A stretch of 64,000 bases of DNA from Heliopora coerulea (Eukaryota > Cnidaria > Anthozoa > Scleralcyonacea > Helioporidae). Made by a program: the position numbers and the translations under genes. Shown here piece after piece: positions 1-12,482 of the stretch (its first letter is position 1; the number at the start of each line of letters is the position of its first letter). Below the pieces are notes generated by a model that saw only the letters and a list, made by a program, of their open reading frames with translations, had not been told where the DNA came from and ran no database searches. Location: positions 62,001 through 126,000 of the forward strand of contig JASJOG010000522.1 in assembly GCA_030142905.1 (NCBI GenBank), in the 5' to 3' direction.

Positions 1-2
1 GA

Positions 3-638
3 GCCGTGGAAACAATGAAGACTGTCCTAAAGAAATGCGAAGATGAATACCTGGCCTTTATAAATTATCGAAACACACCACTCCCGAATGGTTTCTCCTC
101 TGCGCAGCTTAGCATGGGAAGAAAATTGAAGACAAGAATCCCGTGCCACCCAGATGAGCTGAAACCTTGCATCCCTGATTATGAGGTTCTGCGAAAGAAA
201 GAAGCAGAGTATCGGAGAAACATGCAAGAAAACTACAACTGTAGACATGGAGTAGTCCAAAGAGCGGAATTCGCGAAAGGAGAAAAAGTTTGGCTACGAG
301 ACATGAACAGCGGAGGAAGAGTAATAAGGCACCATGAGACTCCAAGGTCTCTTGTTATCCAAACTCCGAAGAGCCAAGTAAGAAGAAACAGAAGAATGGT
401 CCGGAAGGCTCCAGAGATAAGTTCCCCTGTCGACAAAGGCAGAATGCATTCTGGTAACATGGTCGCACCACACACTGAAACAACAGCGGGAGCCTCTCCC
501 AGGCTGGAGCTACCTCAAATGACACAAGAGTCTGACCACCCTATTTCTGAAGATACAGGGAAGGACGAGGAACATCAAGGAAGTGAAGAGCTCGCGACAG
601 AACAGCAACCCCGCTGCACCGATCACAGAGAACCGTGA
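3..638 (+). CDS. Ty3/Gypsy retrotransposon integrase, C-terminal part (partial, enters from left edge)
   Basis: The frame is already open at the window edge; the first ATG is at 15, but the reading clearly begins upstream, so this is the tail of a Pol polyprotein. Residues 15-60 contain the YLAFINYRNTPLPNG stretch and the GRKLKTRIP segment typical of the end of the Ty3/Gypsy integrase core. A basic, charged C-terminal region follows, including QVRRNRRMV, and then an acidic low-complexity tail. In the family this protein joins the cDNA copy to host DNA. The frame ends about 140 bp before a purine tract and LTR, the normal layout at the 3' end of such an element. There is no internal stop in the visible part. 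The rest of pol lies outside the window. Confidence 0.8.
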   Translation, partial: AVETMKTVLKKCEDEYLAFINYRNTPLPNGFSSAQLSMGRKLKTRIPCHPDELKPCIPDYEVLRKKEAEYRRNMQENYNCRHGVVQRAEFAKGEKVWLRDMNSGGRVIRHHETPRSLVIQTPKSQVRRNRRMVRKAPEISSPVDKGRMHSGNMVAPHTETTAGASPRLELPQMTQESDHPISEDTGKDEEHQGSEELATEQQPRCTDHREP

Positions 639-771
639 AAAAGCCAGGACGATATATTGAAGACTACTGATTACTTCATTGACTAACAGGAAAGGACTTG
701 TGGACACTTACCTATGAGTACCTTCAAACATAAGTTGAAACTAGTTGTTTGCGTTACAATGTTCTGTTAAA

Positions 772-907
772 GAAGGGAGATATAATAGTGGGCTCCCTGT
801 GATGCCTTGTGCTTATGTTCATATTGGGTTACCTATGTTGAGAGCGGGGACTAGGGTGGCAGAAGAAAGATGGCGACGAATGGTGAATAAAAGTTGATCA
901 TACAATC
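772..907 (+). mobile_element. Purine tract and partial 3' LTR of the Ty3/Gypsy element
   Basis: AAGAAGGGAGA at about 771-781 looks like a polypurine tract. It is followed by sequence running to an AATAAA-type signal near 886-891. This is the expected order of purine tract, LTR start and polyadenylation signal after a Gypsy pol frame. The LTR appears cut short, because array-unit sequence starts at 895-908 with a few bases of shared TGATCA at the join. No second LTR is present in the window, so the LTR limits are inferred. Confidence 0.55.
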
Positions 908-1282
908 CGTTCAGATTATCCATTAGTTTTGAACGTTAGTGCTAACAATATTTAATCATCTTTTATTTGTTTTATTTAATCACCTTTTAATACGGTAGAT
1001 TTTTCAACCGCAATGTAGAAAAATGTAATAAACTAACAATGGTTGTTTTTCACGAGGCCGTGTGTAACTGTAATAAAACGTTAAAAATCCATAAAAATGT
1101 AGGTCAGAAACCCACACATTGAATACTACTAAAACTATTTACCGTCGCAATGTGAATTTGCACACATTATAAAATAAGTAAGATACTACTTTTTAAAATT
1201 AATAAAAATACTATTATTTAATCTATTATTTAAAACTGTACTTTTGTATTCAGCTGGTTAGTTATTCCAGACTTTGGCATCT

Positions 1283-1496
1283 TCATAAAGTAAAAGCTCT
1301 TTTCATTGCATTTGTTTTTGGTTGTGACAGAGTCAGCGTAAGGTTGCTATTTCTTAGGATGCAATTTTTGTTGTTCGACAGTTTCAACATATTGCAACTA
1401 TTTTCTGGACATTCCTTTCTTAGGGCCTTTCTTTTGATATTTAACACACTGAGTGTTCTCCGCAAGAATTTCAGGTCAGCACGATTTCGAATGTGT
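1283..1496 (-). other. Unassigned open frame of the array unit, start codon unclear
   Basis: On the minus strand a frame of about 70 codons runs in every unit and closes at a stop by 1283. It begins with HIRNRADLKF after a stop and has its first ATG inside. It is lysine-, arginine- and asparagine-rich, with no domain I recognise. It matters because the LINE in unit 5 continues it in frame. Its identity in ten units is what tandem copying alone would give, so I do not call it a gene. Equivalents end at 4082, 6877, 9677, 17479, 20279, 23079, 25879 and 28679. Confidence 0.3.
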
Positions 1497-1589
1497 TACA
1501 ACAAATGTTATTATGGTCACAATTTCGGGAGAGATCCTGTTCTTTTTGGGATATCTTTGACAAATTTAAAATTTCGTGACTGGTGCTAA

Positions 1590-2252
1590 CCCTAACTGGA
1601 GAATCTCAGTGCGCAAAACGAATGTTGCAGTTGAAACCTACGGTAAGCTATCATCACATTCCGGAAATGTATTCAATAAGACAGGTTATTATGGAATATC
1701 CTAGAATAGATGAGGTGCGAGCTTACTGTAGCTTGCAATTGGCGGTTAACGTCGTTATCTTGCGTTAAAACAATGCGTGACAACAATGCGTGCCGTACTC
1801 TGGTGCAAGTTCAACATATGTGCGACCTTAGCGGAAGCCACTATAAGTCGGTATTCTTTAATCGGGTCTCTGCGTGGAAAGGAAATCGAAATGTCGAAAG
1901 TTCAATCCAGAAACATTTAACGGAAAATTATTCTTTGACGCCAGTGAGCTATGGCTGCTTGTTTGTTTCAAGATTTCGTGTTGGGAAAACTAACCAAAAG
2001 ACTTGGCTAAGTTATTCACCAATATGATTGTCATAAGCCAGGAATAAGAAAGTTCGTTTGAGATGGTGAACAAATTAACATTTATTTACATCCAAACTAC
2101 GCATAATTGGAATATAAATTGGGAAAAGAATACAGCATGTTAAACTGAAACAGGATGAAGACAGACGAACGTTTCAAGAAGAAGCCTTGCGTAAGAATCT
2201 GACAGCTTGACGACAAAAAAATGTCTCCACAACCGTTTTACTGATTACCATT
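1590..2252. repeat. Dispersed-repeat fragment inside the array unit (unit 1 shown)
   Basis: This part of each unit has diverged relatives elsewhere in the window. CTAACTGGAGAATCTCAG onward matches 48108-48206, 49924-49975 and about 50232-50280. The stretch with ATATGTGCGACCTTAG through GAATAAGAAAGTTCG matches 62637-63075 and, for its last part, 38645-38862. The relatives are clearly less similar than array units are to each other. The unit was therefore built partly from an older interspersed family. The family type is unknown to me, and no coding motif is visible in it. Confidence 0.8.
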
Positions 2253-3695
2253 TAATCAGCGGAGTTAACTTGTTACTGTACACAGCTTGTGGGCAAAAAA
2301 ATAAACGAAATTTAAAGTAAGGTATGTCAAAAACAAAGTTTCCGAGAACTTCGCAAGCACCATGACGACAGAATTCCACTATTACTTGCAACGCTTGACC
2401 AGGGAGATGTCCTGTATATACAATAAATCACACAAGTTCGCAAATATTTCGCATGCATACATCGTGTCGAAGATAGCGGAGACCGTCCATACCGGCGGGA
2501 TTAATAATAAAAACAACAGTTAGTTTGATAATAATAAACCCAACAGTGATTCCCTCTGAAATCTCTTAAAAAAATATTTTCTGGATTTATCGTCGAGTGG
2601 AAATGAGGAGACGAAATAGATTAGCAGGCCAATGTTGCTATTGAATGACCGTGTACTCAGAACTAGGTTCCGTCTCTTAGCCCCTCGAACTACCTCCTTC
2701 AGACTTGGATAAACCACTTGAACCATTCCACCAGAGTTCGTTTGACTTGCGTTTTAAGGCAGTCAGACCTCTGCCAGGCCAATCATTAGGGTTGTCAATA
2801 CCTGGCCAATGTCTCCATCAAGATGTTCGAATCAATTTTATTTCGGCTACCTAATAGTCTACGGTATCCACTACTTATCTTTGCCTTGGACCTAGTATAT
2901 GAAAGCTAATCAATCTGACCACGAGAGTGTCCGACATGCGGCTATCTTTTAAGATAGTTGACCCAACGTTGACGACGAGTATCGATAGTACCTGTGCTGC
3001 TATGAGCATCAATTGAGCAGTGTTTTGCCTTTGCAGCGGAGCCACTCTGGTCTTCCCTGCTACGAGCCTTACGAAGATTTCACATTGGGCTATGACTCAA
3101 ATCCACGTCGGCACTATAGACTACGTTACCAGCATCCACAAAGCAATCAATCTCGTATATTGGGTTGCCGCCAGTCACACTGTCTAGGTAACTTCGAGGC
3201 CCTTCGACACACGAAGCAACTCGTTTTAAGCTATACTACAAGTGACATATCTTAAAAAACATTAAAAAGAGCTGAATGGCCTTTTTAATTTGACTTTTCT
3301 GTTTAACTCAGAATGCCGACCTCAATTTTCCGAGATAAGCTCCTTTTCGCTACATGCGTTACACACAACGTTTCATATAAGGACTATTACGTCCTTAAAT
3401 GTTTAGTTTGAAACTGATAGGAAAAATTTCTATATTAACAAAAATTCAAAGACGCTTACCAGGGACCATATTTAATAAGGTTGGAGATATTGGTCTGCTT
3501 TCGCTCCTCCTTGATATACTTCTGCCGACCAGGTCATCTTGAATAAATTCAAAGAATTTTGTTACAATCACAGTAATTCTGTTTCCAAAGAATCTATTTC
3601 TAAAACATGTTACAATTCAAATAACGAATTCATCAACCAATTCGCCTCAATTATTATACCACATCTCTTATTGAAATCTGAAAATTTCGAAATGC

Positions 3696-6490
3696 TGATC
3701 AATCATCGTTCAGATTATCCGTCAGTTTTGAACATAAGTGCTAACAATATTTAATCATCTTTTATTTATTTTATTTAATCACCTTTTAATACGGTAGATT
3801 TTTCAACCGCAATGTAGAAAAATGTAATAAACTAACAATGGTTGTTTTTCACGAGGCCGTGTGTAACTGTAATAAAACGTTAAAAATCCATAAAAATGTA
3901 GGTCAGAAACCCACACATTGAATACTACTTAAACTATTTACCGTCGCAATATGAATTTGCAGACATTATAAAATAAGTAAGATACTACTTGTTAAAAGTA
4001 ATAAAAATACTATTATTTAATCTATTATTTAAAACTGTACTTTTGTATTCAGCTGGTTAGTTATTCCAGACTTTGGCATCTTCATAAAGTAAAAGCTCTT
4101 TTCATTGCATTTGTTTTTGGCTGTGACAGAGTCAGCGTAAGGTTGCTATTTCTTAGGATGCAATTTTTGTTGTTCGACAGTTTCAACATATTGCAACTAT
4201 TTTCTGGACATTCCTTTCTTAGGGCCTTTCTTTTGATATTTAACACACTGAGTGTTCTCCGCAAGAATTTCAGGTCAGCACGATTTCGAATGTGTTACAA
4301 CAAATGTTATTATGGTCACAATTTCGGGAGAGATCCTGTTCTTTTTGGGATATCTTTGACAAATTTAAAATTTCGTGACTGGTGCTAACCCTAACTGGAG
4401 AATCTCAGTGCGCAAAACGAATGTTGCAGTTGAAACCTACGGTAAGCTATCATCACATTCCGGAAATGTATTCAATAAGACAGGTTATTATGGAATATCC
4501 TAGAATAGATGAGGTGCGAGCTTACTGTAGCTTGCAATTGGCGGTTAACGTCGTTATCTTGCGTTAAAACAATGCGTGACAACAATGCGTGCCGTACTCT
4601 GGTGCAAGTTCAACATATGTGCGACCTTAGCGGAAGCCACTATAAGTCGGTATTCTTTAATCGGGTCTCTGCGTGGAAAGGAAATCGAAATGTCGAAAGT
4701 TCAATCCAGAAACATTTAACGGAAAATTATTCTTTGACGCCAGTGAGCTATGGCTGCTTGTTTGTTTCAAGATTTCGTGTTGGGAAAACTAACCAAAAGA
4801 CTTGGCTAAGTTATTCACCAATATGATTGTCATAAGCCAGGAATAAGAAAGTTCGTTTGAGGTGGTGAACAAATTAACATTTATTTACATCCAAACTACG
4901 CATAATTGGAATATAAATTGGGAAAAGAATACAGCATGTTAAACTGAAACAGGATGAAGACAGACGAACGTTTCAAGAAGAAGCCTTGCGTAAGAATCTG
5001 ACAGCTTGACGACAAAAAAATGTCTCCACAACCGTTTTACTGATTACCATTTAATCAGCGGAGTTAACTTGTTACTGTACACAGCTTGTGGGCAAAAAAA
5101 ATAAACGAAATTTAAAGTAAGGTATGTCAAAAACAAAGTTTCCGAGAACTTCGCAAGCAGCATGACGACAGAAATCCACTATTACTTGCAACGCTTGACC
5201 AGGGAGATGTCCTGTATATACAATAAATCACACAAGTTCGCAAATATTTCGCATGCATACATCGTGTCGAAGATAGCGGAGACCGTTTATACCGGCGGGA
5301 TTAAAAAACAACAGTTAGTTTGATAATAATAAACCCAACAGTGATTCCCTCTGAAATCTCTTAAAAAAATATTTTCTGGATTTATCGTCGAGTGGAAATG
5401 AGGAGACGAAATAGATTAGCAGGCCAATGTTGCTATTGAATGACCGTGTACTCAGAACTAGATTCCGTCTCTAAGCCCGTCGACCTACCTCCTTCAGACT
5501 TGGATAACCCACGTGAACCATTCCACCAGAGTTCGTTTGACTTGCGTTTTATGGCAGTCAGACCTCTGCCAGGCCAATCACTAGGGTTGTCAATACCTGG
5601 CCAATGTCTCCATCAAGATGTTCGGATCAATTTTATTTCGGCTACCTAATAGTCTACGGTATCCACTACTTATCTTCGCCTTGGACCTAGTATATGAAAG
5701 CTAATCAATCTGACCACGAGAGTGTCCGACATGCGGCTATCTTTTAAGATAGTTGACCCAACGTTGACGACGAGTATCGATAGTACCTGTGCTGCTATGA
5801 GCATCAATTGAGCAGTGTTTTGCCTTTGCAGCGGAGCCACTCTGGTCTTCCCTGCTACGAGCCTTACGAAGATTTCACATTGGGCTATGACTCAAATCCA
5901 CGTCGGCACTATAGACAACGTTACCAGCATCCACAAAGCAATCAATCTCGTATATTGGGTTGCCGCCAGTCACACTGTCTAGGTAACTTCGAGGCCCTTC
6001 GACACACGAAGCAACTCGTTTTAAGCTATACTACAAGTGACATATCTTAAAAAACATTAAAAAGAGCTGAATGGCCTTTTTAATTTGACTTTTCTGTTTA
6101 ACTCAGAATGCCGACCTCAATTTTCCGAGATAAGCTCCTTTTCGCTACATGCGTTACACACAACGTTTCATATAAGGACTATTACGTCCTTAAATGTTTA
6201 GTTTGAAACTGATAGGAAAGATTTCTATATTAACAAAAATTCAAAGACGCTTACCAGGGACCATATTTAATAAGGTTGGAGATATTGGTCCGCTTTCGCT
6301 CCTCCTTGATATACTTCTGCCGCCAAAGTCATCTTGAATAAATTCAAAGAATTTTGTTACAATCACAGTAATTCTGTTTCCAAAGAATCTACTTCTAAAA
6401 CATGTTACAATTCAAATAACGAATTCATCAACCAATTCGCCTCAATTATTATACCACATCTCTTATTGAAATCTGAAAATTTCGAAATGC
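3696..6490 (+). repeat. Array unit 2
   Basis: 2,795 bp, the shortest complete unit; part of the difference is at 5299-5310, where the other units read TTAATAATAAAAACAAC and this one has a shorter run. It shares GGAAGCCAC with unit 1. BEL/Pao relic at about 5475-5970. Confidence 0.95.
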
Positions 6491-9290
6491 TGATCAATCA
6501 TCGTTCAGATTATCCGTTAGTTTTGAACATAAGTGCTAACAATATTTAATCATCTTTTATTTATTTTATTTAATCACCTTTTAAAACGGTAGATTTTTCA
6601 ACCGCAATGTAGAAAAATGTAATAAACTAACAATGGTTGTTTTTCACGAGGCCGTGTGTAACTGTAATAAAACGTTAAAAATCCATAAAAATGTAGGTCA
6701 GAAACCCACACATTGAATACTACTTAAACTATTTCCCGTCGCAATATGAATTTGCACACATTATAAAATAAGTAAGATACTACTTGTTAAAATTAATAAA
6801 AATACTATTATTTAATCTATTATTTAAAACTGTACTTTTGTATTCAGCTGGTTAGTTATTCCAGACTTTGGCATCTTCATAAAGTAAAAGCTCTTTTCAT
6901 TGCATTTGTTTTTGGCTGTGACAGAGTCAGCGTAAGGTTGCTATTTCTTAGGATGCAATTTTTGTTGTTCGACAGTTTCAACATATTGCAACTATTTTCT
7001 GGACATTCCTTTCTTAGGGCCTTTCTTTTGATATTTAACACACTGAGTGTTCTCCGCAAGAATTTCAGGTCAGCACGATTTCGAATGTGTTACAACAAAT
7101 GTTATTATGGTCACAATTTCGGGAGAGATCCTGTTCTTTTTGGGATATCTTTGACAAATTTAAAATTTCGTGACTGGTGCTAACCCTAACTGGAGAATCT
7201 CAGTGCGCAAAACGAATGTTGCAGTTGAAACCTACGGTAAGCTATCATCACATTCCGGAAATGTATTCAATAAGACAGGTTATTATGGAATATCCTAGAA
7301 TAGATGAGGTGCGAGCTTACTGTAGCTTGCAATTGGCGGTTAACGTCGTTATCTTGCGTTAAAACAATGCGTGACAACAATGCGTGCCGTACTCTGGTGC
7401 AAGTTCAACATATGTGCGACCTTAGCGGAGGCCACTATAAGTCGGTATTCTTTAATCGGGTCTCTGCGTGGAAAGGAAATCGAAATGTCGAAAGTTCAAT
7501 CCGGAAACATTTAACGGAAAATTATTCTTTGACGCCAGTGAGCTATGGCTGCTTGTTTGTTTCAAGATTTCGTGTTGGGAAAACTAACCAAAAGACTTGG
7601 CTAAGTTATTCACCAATATGATTGTCATAAGCCAGGAATAAAAAAGTTCGTTTGAGGTGGTGAACAAATTAACCTTTATTTACATCCAAACTACGCATAA
7701 TTGGAATATAAATTGGGAAAAGAATACAGCATGTTAAACTGAAACAGGATGAAGACAGACGAACGTTTCAAGAAGAAGCCTTGCGTAAGAATCTGACAGC
7801 TTGACGACAAAAAAATGTCTCCACAACCGTTTTACTGATTACCATTTAATCAGCGGAGTTAACTTGTTACTGTACACAGCTTGTGGGCAAAAAAAATAAA
7901 CGAAATTTAAAGTAAGGTATGTCAAAAACAAAGTTTCCGAGAACTTCGCAAGCAGCATGACGACAGAAATCCACTATTACTTGCAACGCTTGACCAGGGA
8001 GATGTCCTGTATATACAATAAATCACACAAGTTCGCAAATATTTCGCATGCATACATCGTGTCGAAGATAGCGGAGACCGTCCATACCGGCGGGATTAAT
8101 AATAAAAACAACAGTTAGTTTGATAATAATAAACCCAACAGTGATTCCCTCTGAAATCTCTTAAAAAAATATTTTCTGGATTTATCGTCGAGTGGAAATG
8201 AGGAGACGAAATAGATTAGCAGGCCAATGTTGCTATTGAATGACCGTGTACTCAGAACTAGATTCCGTCTCTAAACCCCTCGACCTACCTCCTTCAGACT
8301 TGGATAACCCACGTGAACCATTCCACCAGAGTTCGTTTGACTTGCGTTTTATGGCAGTCAGACCTCTGCCAGGCCAATCACTAGGGTTGTCAATACCTGG
8401 CCAATGTCTCCATCAAGATGTTCGGATCAATTTTATTTCGGCTACCTAATAGTCTACGGTATCCACTACTTATCTTCGCCTTGGACCTAGTATATGAAAG
8501 CTAATTAATCTGACCACGAGAGTGTCCGACATGCGGCTATCTTTTAAGATAGTTGACCCAACGTTGACGACGAGTATCGATAGTACCTGTGCTGCTATGA
8601 GCATCAATTGAGCAGTGTTTTGCCTTTGCAGCGGAGCCACTCTGGTCTTCCCTGCTACGAGCCTTACGAAGATTTCACATTGGGCTATGACTGAAATCCA
8701 CGTCGGCACTATAGACAACGTTACCAGCATCCACAAAGCAATCAATCTCGTATATTGGGTTGCCGCCAGTCACACTGTCTAGGTAACTTCGAGGCCCTTC
8801 GACACACGAAGCAACTCGTTTTAAGCTATACTACAAGTGACATATCTTAAAAAACATTAAAAAGAGCTGAATGGCCTTTTTAATTTGACTTTTCTGTTTA
8901 ACTCAGAATGCCGACCTCAATTTTCCGAGATAAGCTCCTTTTCGCTACATGCGTTACACACAACGTTTCATATAAGGACTATTACGTCCTTAAATGTTTA
9001 GTTTGAAACTGATAGGAAAGATTTCTATATTAACAAAAATTCAAAGACGCTTACCAGGGACCATATTTAATAAGGTTGGAGATATTGGTCCGCTTTCGCT
9101 CCTCCTTGATATACTTCTGCCGCCAAAGTCATCTTGAATAAATTCAAAGAATTTTGTTACAATCACAGTAATTCTGTTTCCAAAGAATCTACTTCTAAAA
9201 CATGTTACAATTCAAATAACGAATTCATCAACCAATTCGCCTCAATTATTATACCACATCTCTTATTGAAATCTGAAAATTTCGAAATGC
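6491..9290 (+). repeat. Array unit 3
   Basis: 2,800 bp. It shares AACCTTTATT (about 7671) with unit 4 only, and shares GACTGAAATCC (about 8690) with units 7 and 8, which removes one stop codon from the BEL/Pao relic frame. Relic at about 8275-8770. Confidence 0.95.
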
Positions 9291-12090
9291 TGATCAATCA
9301 TCGTTCAGATTATCCGTTAGTTTTGAACATAAGTGCTAACAATATTTAATCATCTTTTATTTATTTTATTTAATCACCTTTTAAAACGGTAGATTTTTCA
9401 ACCGCAATGTAGAAAAATGTAATAAACTAACAATGGTTGTTTTTCACGAGGCCGTGTGTAACTGTAATAAAACGTTAAAAATCCATAAAAATGTAGGTCA
9501 GAAACCCACACATTGAATACTACTTAAACTATTTCCCGTCGCAATATGAATTTGCACACATTATAAAATAAGTAAGATACTACTTGTTAAAATTAATAAA
9601 AATACTATTATTTAATCTATTATTTAAAACTGTACTTTTGTATTCAGCTGGTTAGTTATTCCAGACTTTGGCATCTTCATAAAGTAAAAGCTCTTTTCAT
9701 TGCATTTGTTTTTGGCTGTGACAGAGTCAGCGTAAGGTTGCTATTTCTTAGGATGCAATTTTTGTTGTTCGACAGTTTCAACATATTGCAACTATTTTCT
9801 GGACATTCCTTTCTTAGGGCCTTTCTTTTGATATTTAACACACTGAGTGTTCTCCGCAAGAATTTCAGGTCAGCACGATTTCGAATGTGTTACAACAAAT
9901 GTTATTATGGTCACAATTTCGGGAGAGATCCTGTTCTTTTTGGGATATCTTTGACAAATTTAAAATTTCGTGACTGGTGCTAACCCTAACTGGAGAATCT
10001 CAGTGCGCAAAACGAATGTTGCAGTTGAAACCTACGGTAAGCTATCATCACATTCCGGAAATGTATTCAATAAGACAGGTTATTATGGAATATCCTAGAA
10101 TAGATGAGGTGCGAGCTTACTGTAGCTTGCAATTGGCGGTTAACGTCGTTATCTTGCGTTAAAACAATGCGTGACAACAATGCGTGCCGTACTCTGGTGC
10201 AAGTTCAACATATGTGCGACCTTAGCGGAGGCCACTATAAGTCGGTATTCTTTAATCGGGTCTCTGCGTGGAAAGGAAATCGAAATGTCGAAAGTTCAAT
10301 CCGGAAACATTTAACGGAAAATTATTCTTTGACGCCAGTGAGCTATGGCTGCTTGTTTGTTTCAAGATTTCGTGTTGGGAAAACTAACCAAAAGACTTGG
10401 CTAAGTTATTCACCAATATGATTGTCATAAGCCAGGAATAAAAAAGTTCGTTTGAGGTGGTGAACAAATTAACCTTTATTTACATCCAAACTACGCATAA
10501 TTGGAATATAAATTGGGAAAAGAATACAGCATGTTAAACTGAAACAGGATGAAGACAGACGAACGTTTCAAGAAGAAGCCTTGCGTAAGAATCTGACAGC
10601 TTGACGACAAAAAAATGTCTCCACAACCGTTTTACTGATTACCATTTAATCAGCGGAGTTAACTTGTTACTGTACACAGCTTGTGGGCAAAAAAAATAAA
10701 CGAAATTTAAAGTAAGGTATGTCAAAAACAAAGTTTCCGAGAACTTCGCAAGCAGCATGACGACAGAAATCCACTATTACTTGCAACGCTTGACCAGGGA
10801 GATGTCCTGTATATACAATAAATCACACAAGTTCGCAAATATTTCGCATGCATACATCGTGTCGAAGATAGCGGAGACCGTCCATACCGGCGGGATTAAT
10901 AATAAAAACAACAGTTAGTTTGATAATAATAAACCCAACAGTGATTCCCTCTGAAATCTCTTAAAAAAATATTTTCTGGATTTATCGTCGAGTGGAAATG
11001 AGGAGACGAAATAGATTAGCAGGCCAATGTTGCTATTGAATGACCGTGTACTCAGAACTAGATTCCGTCTCTAAACCCCTCGACCTACCTCCTTCAGACT
11101 TGGATAACCCACGTGAACCATTCCACCAGAGTTCGTTTGACTTGCGTTTTATGGCAGTCAGACCTCTGCCAGGCCAATCACTAGGGTTGTCAATACCTGG
11201 CCAATGTCTCCATCAAGATGTTCGGATCAATTTTATTTCGGCTACCTAATAGTCTACGGTATCCACTACTTATCTTCGCCTTGGACCTAGTATATGAAAG
11301 CTAATCAATCTGACCACGAGAGTGTCCGACATGCGGCTATCTTTTAAGATAGTTGACCCAACGTTGACGACGAGTATCGATAGTACCTGTGCTGCTATGA
11401 GCATCAATTGAGCAGTGTTTTGCCTTTGCAGCGGAGCCACTCTGGTCTTCCCTGCTACGAGCCTTACGAAGATTTCACATTGGGCTATGACTCAAATCCA
11501 CGTCGGCACTATAGACAACGTTACCAGCATCCACAAAGCAATCAATCTCGTATATTGGGTTGCCGCCAGTCACACTGTCTAGGTAACTTCGAGGCCCTTC
11601 GACACACGAAGCAACTCGTTTTAAGCTATACTACAAGTGACATATCTTAAAAAACATTAAAAAGAGCTGAATGGCCTTTTTAATTTGACTTTTCTGTTTA
11701 ACTCAGAATGCCGACCTCAATTTTCCGAGATAAGCTCCTTTTCGCTACATGCGTTACACACAACGTTTCATATAAGGACTATTACGTCCTTAAATGTTTA
11801 GTTTGAAACTGATAGGAAAGATTTCTATATTAACAAAAATTCAAAGACGCTTACCAGGGACCATATTTAATAAGGTTGGAGATATTGGTCCGCTTTCGCT
11901 CCTCCTTGATATACTTCTGCCGCCAAAGTCATCTTGAATAAATTCAAAGAATTTTGTTACAATCACAGTAATTCTGTTTCCAAAGAATCTACTTCTAAAA
12001 CATGTTACAATTCAAATAACGAATTCATCAACCAATTCGCCTCAATTATTATACCACATCTCTTATTGAAATCTGAAAATTTCGAAATGC
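9291..12090 (+). repeat. Array unit 4
   Basis: 2,800 bp and close to the array consensus; carries AACCTTTATT at about 10471, shared with unit 3. BEL/Pao relic at about 11075-11570. Confidence 0.95.
11075..11570 (-). pseudogene. BEL/Pao pol relic (RNase H to pre-integrase region), repeated in every array unit
   Basis: Shown for unit 4; the other copies are listed in the unit entries. Read on the minus strand, the frame gives in order CFVDAG (RNase H first-Asp region), a frame change, GKTRVAPL (the G/AK-RVAPL motif of BEL/Pao), LIAAQVL, SDTLVV (expected WTDST-V), VAEI, WRHWPGIDNPSDWPGRGL (expected WRH-x-G-x-NPAD-x-SRGL) and NELWWNG. The order and spacing match the Pao RNase H and the segment before the integrase. 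At least three in-frame stops and one frameshift make it non-coding. In units 3, 7 and 8 one further stop (TGA) reads TCA. The family reverse-transcribes LTR elements; here only a fossil was amplified with the unit. I did not find a matching LTR or integrase inside the unit. Confidence 0.75.
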
Positions 12091-12482
12091 TGATCAATCA
12101 TCGTTCAGATTATCCGTTAGTTTTGAACATAAGTGCTAACAATATTTAATCATCTTTTATTTATTTTATTTAATCACCTTTTAAAACGGTAGATTTTTCA
12201 ACCGCAATGTAGAAAAATGTAATAAACTAACAATGGTTGTTTTTCACGAGGCCGTGTGTAACTGTAATAAAACGTTAAAAATCCATAAAAATGTAGGTCA
12301 GAAACCCACACATTGAATACTACTTAAACTATTTCCCGTCGCAATATGAATTTGCACACATTATAAAATAAGTAAGATACTACTTGTTAAAATTAATAAA
12401 AATACTATTATTTAATCTATTATTTAAAACTGTACTTTTGTATTCAGCTGGTTAGTTATTCCAGACTTTGGCATCTTCATAA

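Larger units (their letters stand above)
895..3695 (+). repeat. Array unit 1 (most diverged edge unit)
   Basis: Edge unit joined to the Gypsy LTR. Private differences include TATTTACCG with AATGTGAATTTG near 1139-1155 and TGCCGACCAGG near 3523 instead of TGCCGCCAAAG. It shares GGAAGCCAC (about 1831) and the Gln form of the 105-codon frame with unit 2 only. BEL/Pao relic at about 2680-3175. Confidence 0.95.

Noticed and set aside
1344..2027. Plus-strand frames of 81, 61 and 105 codons repeated identically in all array units
   Set aside because: Their identity follows from the tandem copying, they overlap an interspersed-repeat fragment, no domain is visible, and the dispersed relatives at 48108 and 62637 do not keep the frames.
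3013..3250. 80-codon plus-strand frame in the array units
   Set aside because: It is the antisense shadow of the BEL/Pao relic, which has recognisable motifs on the minus strand.
3447..3475. ACGCTTACCAGGGA resembling the start of a U1 snRNA
   Set aside because: Only a few bases agree; the rest of U1 (stem-loops, Sm site) is absent.
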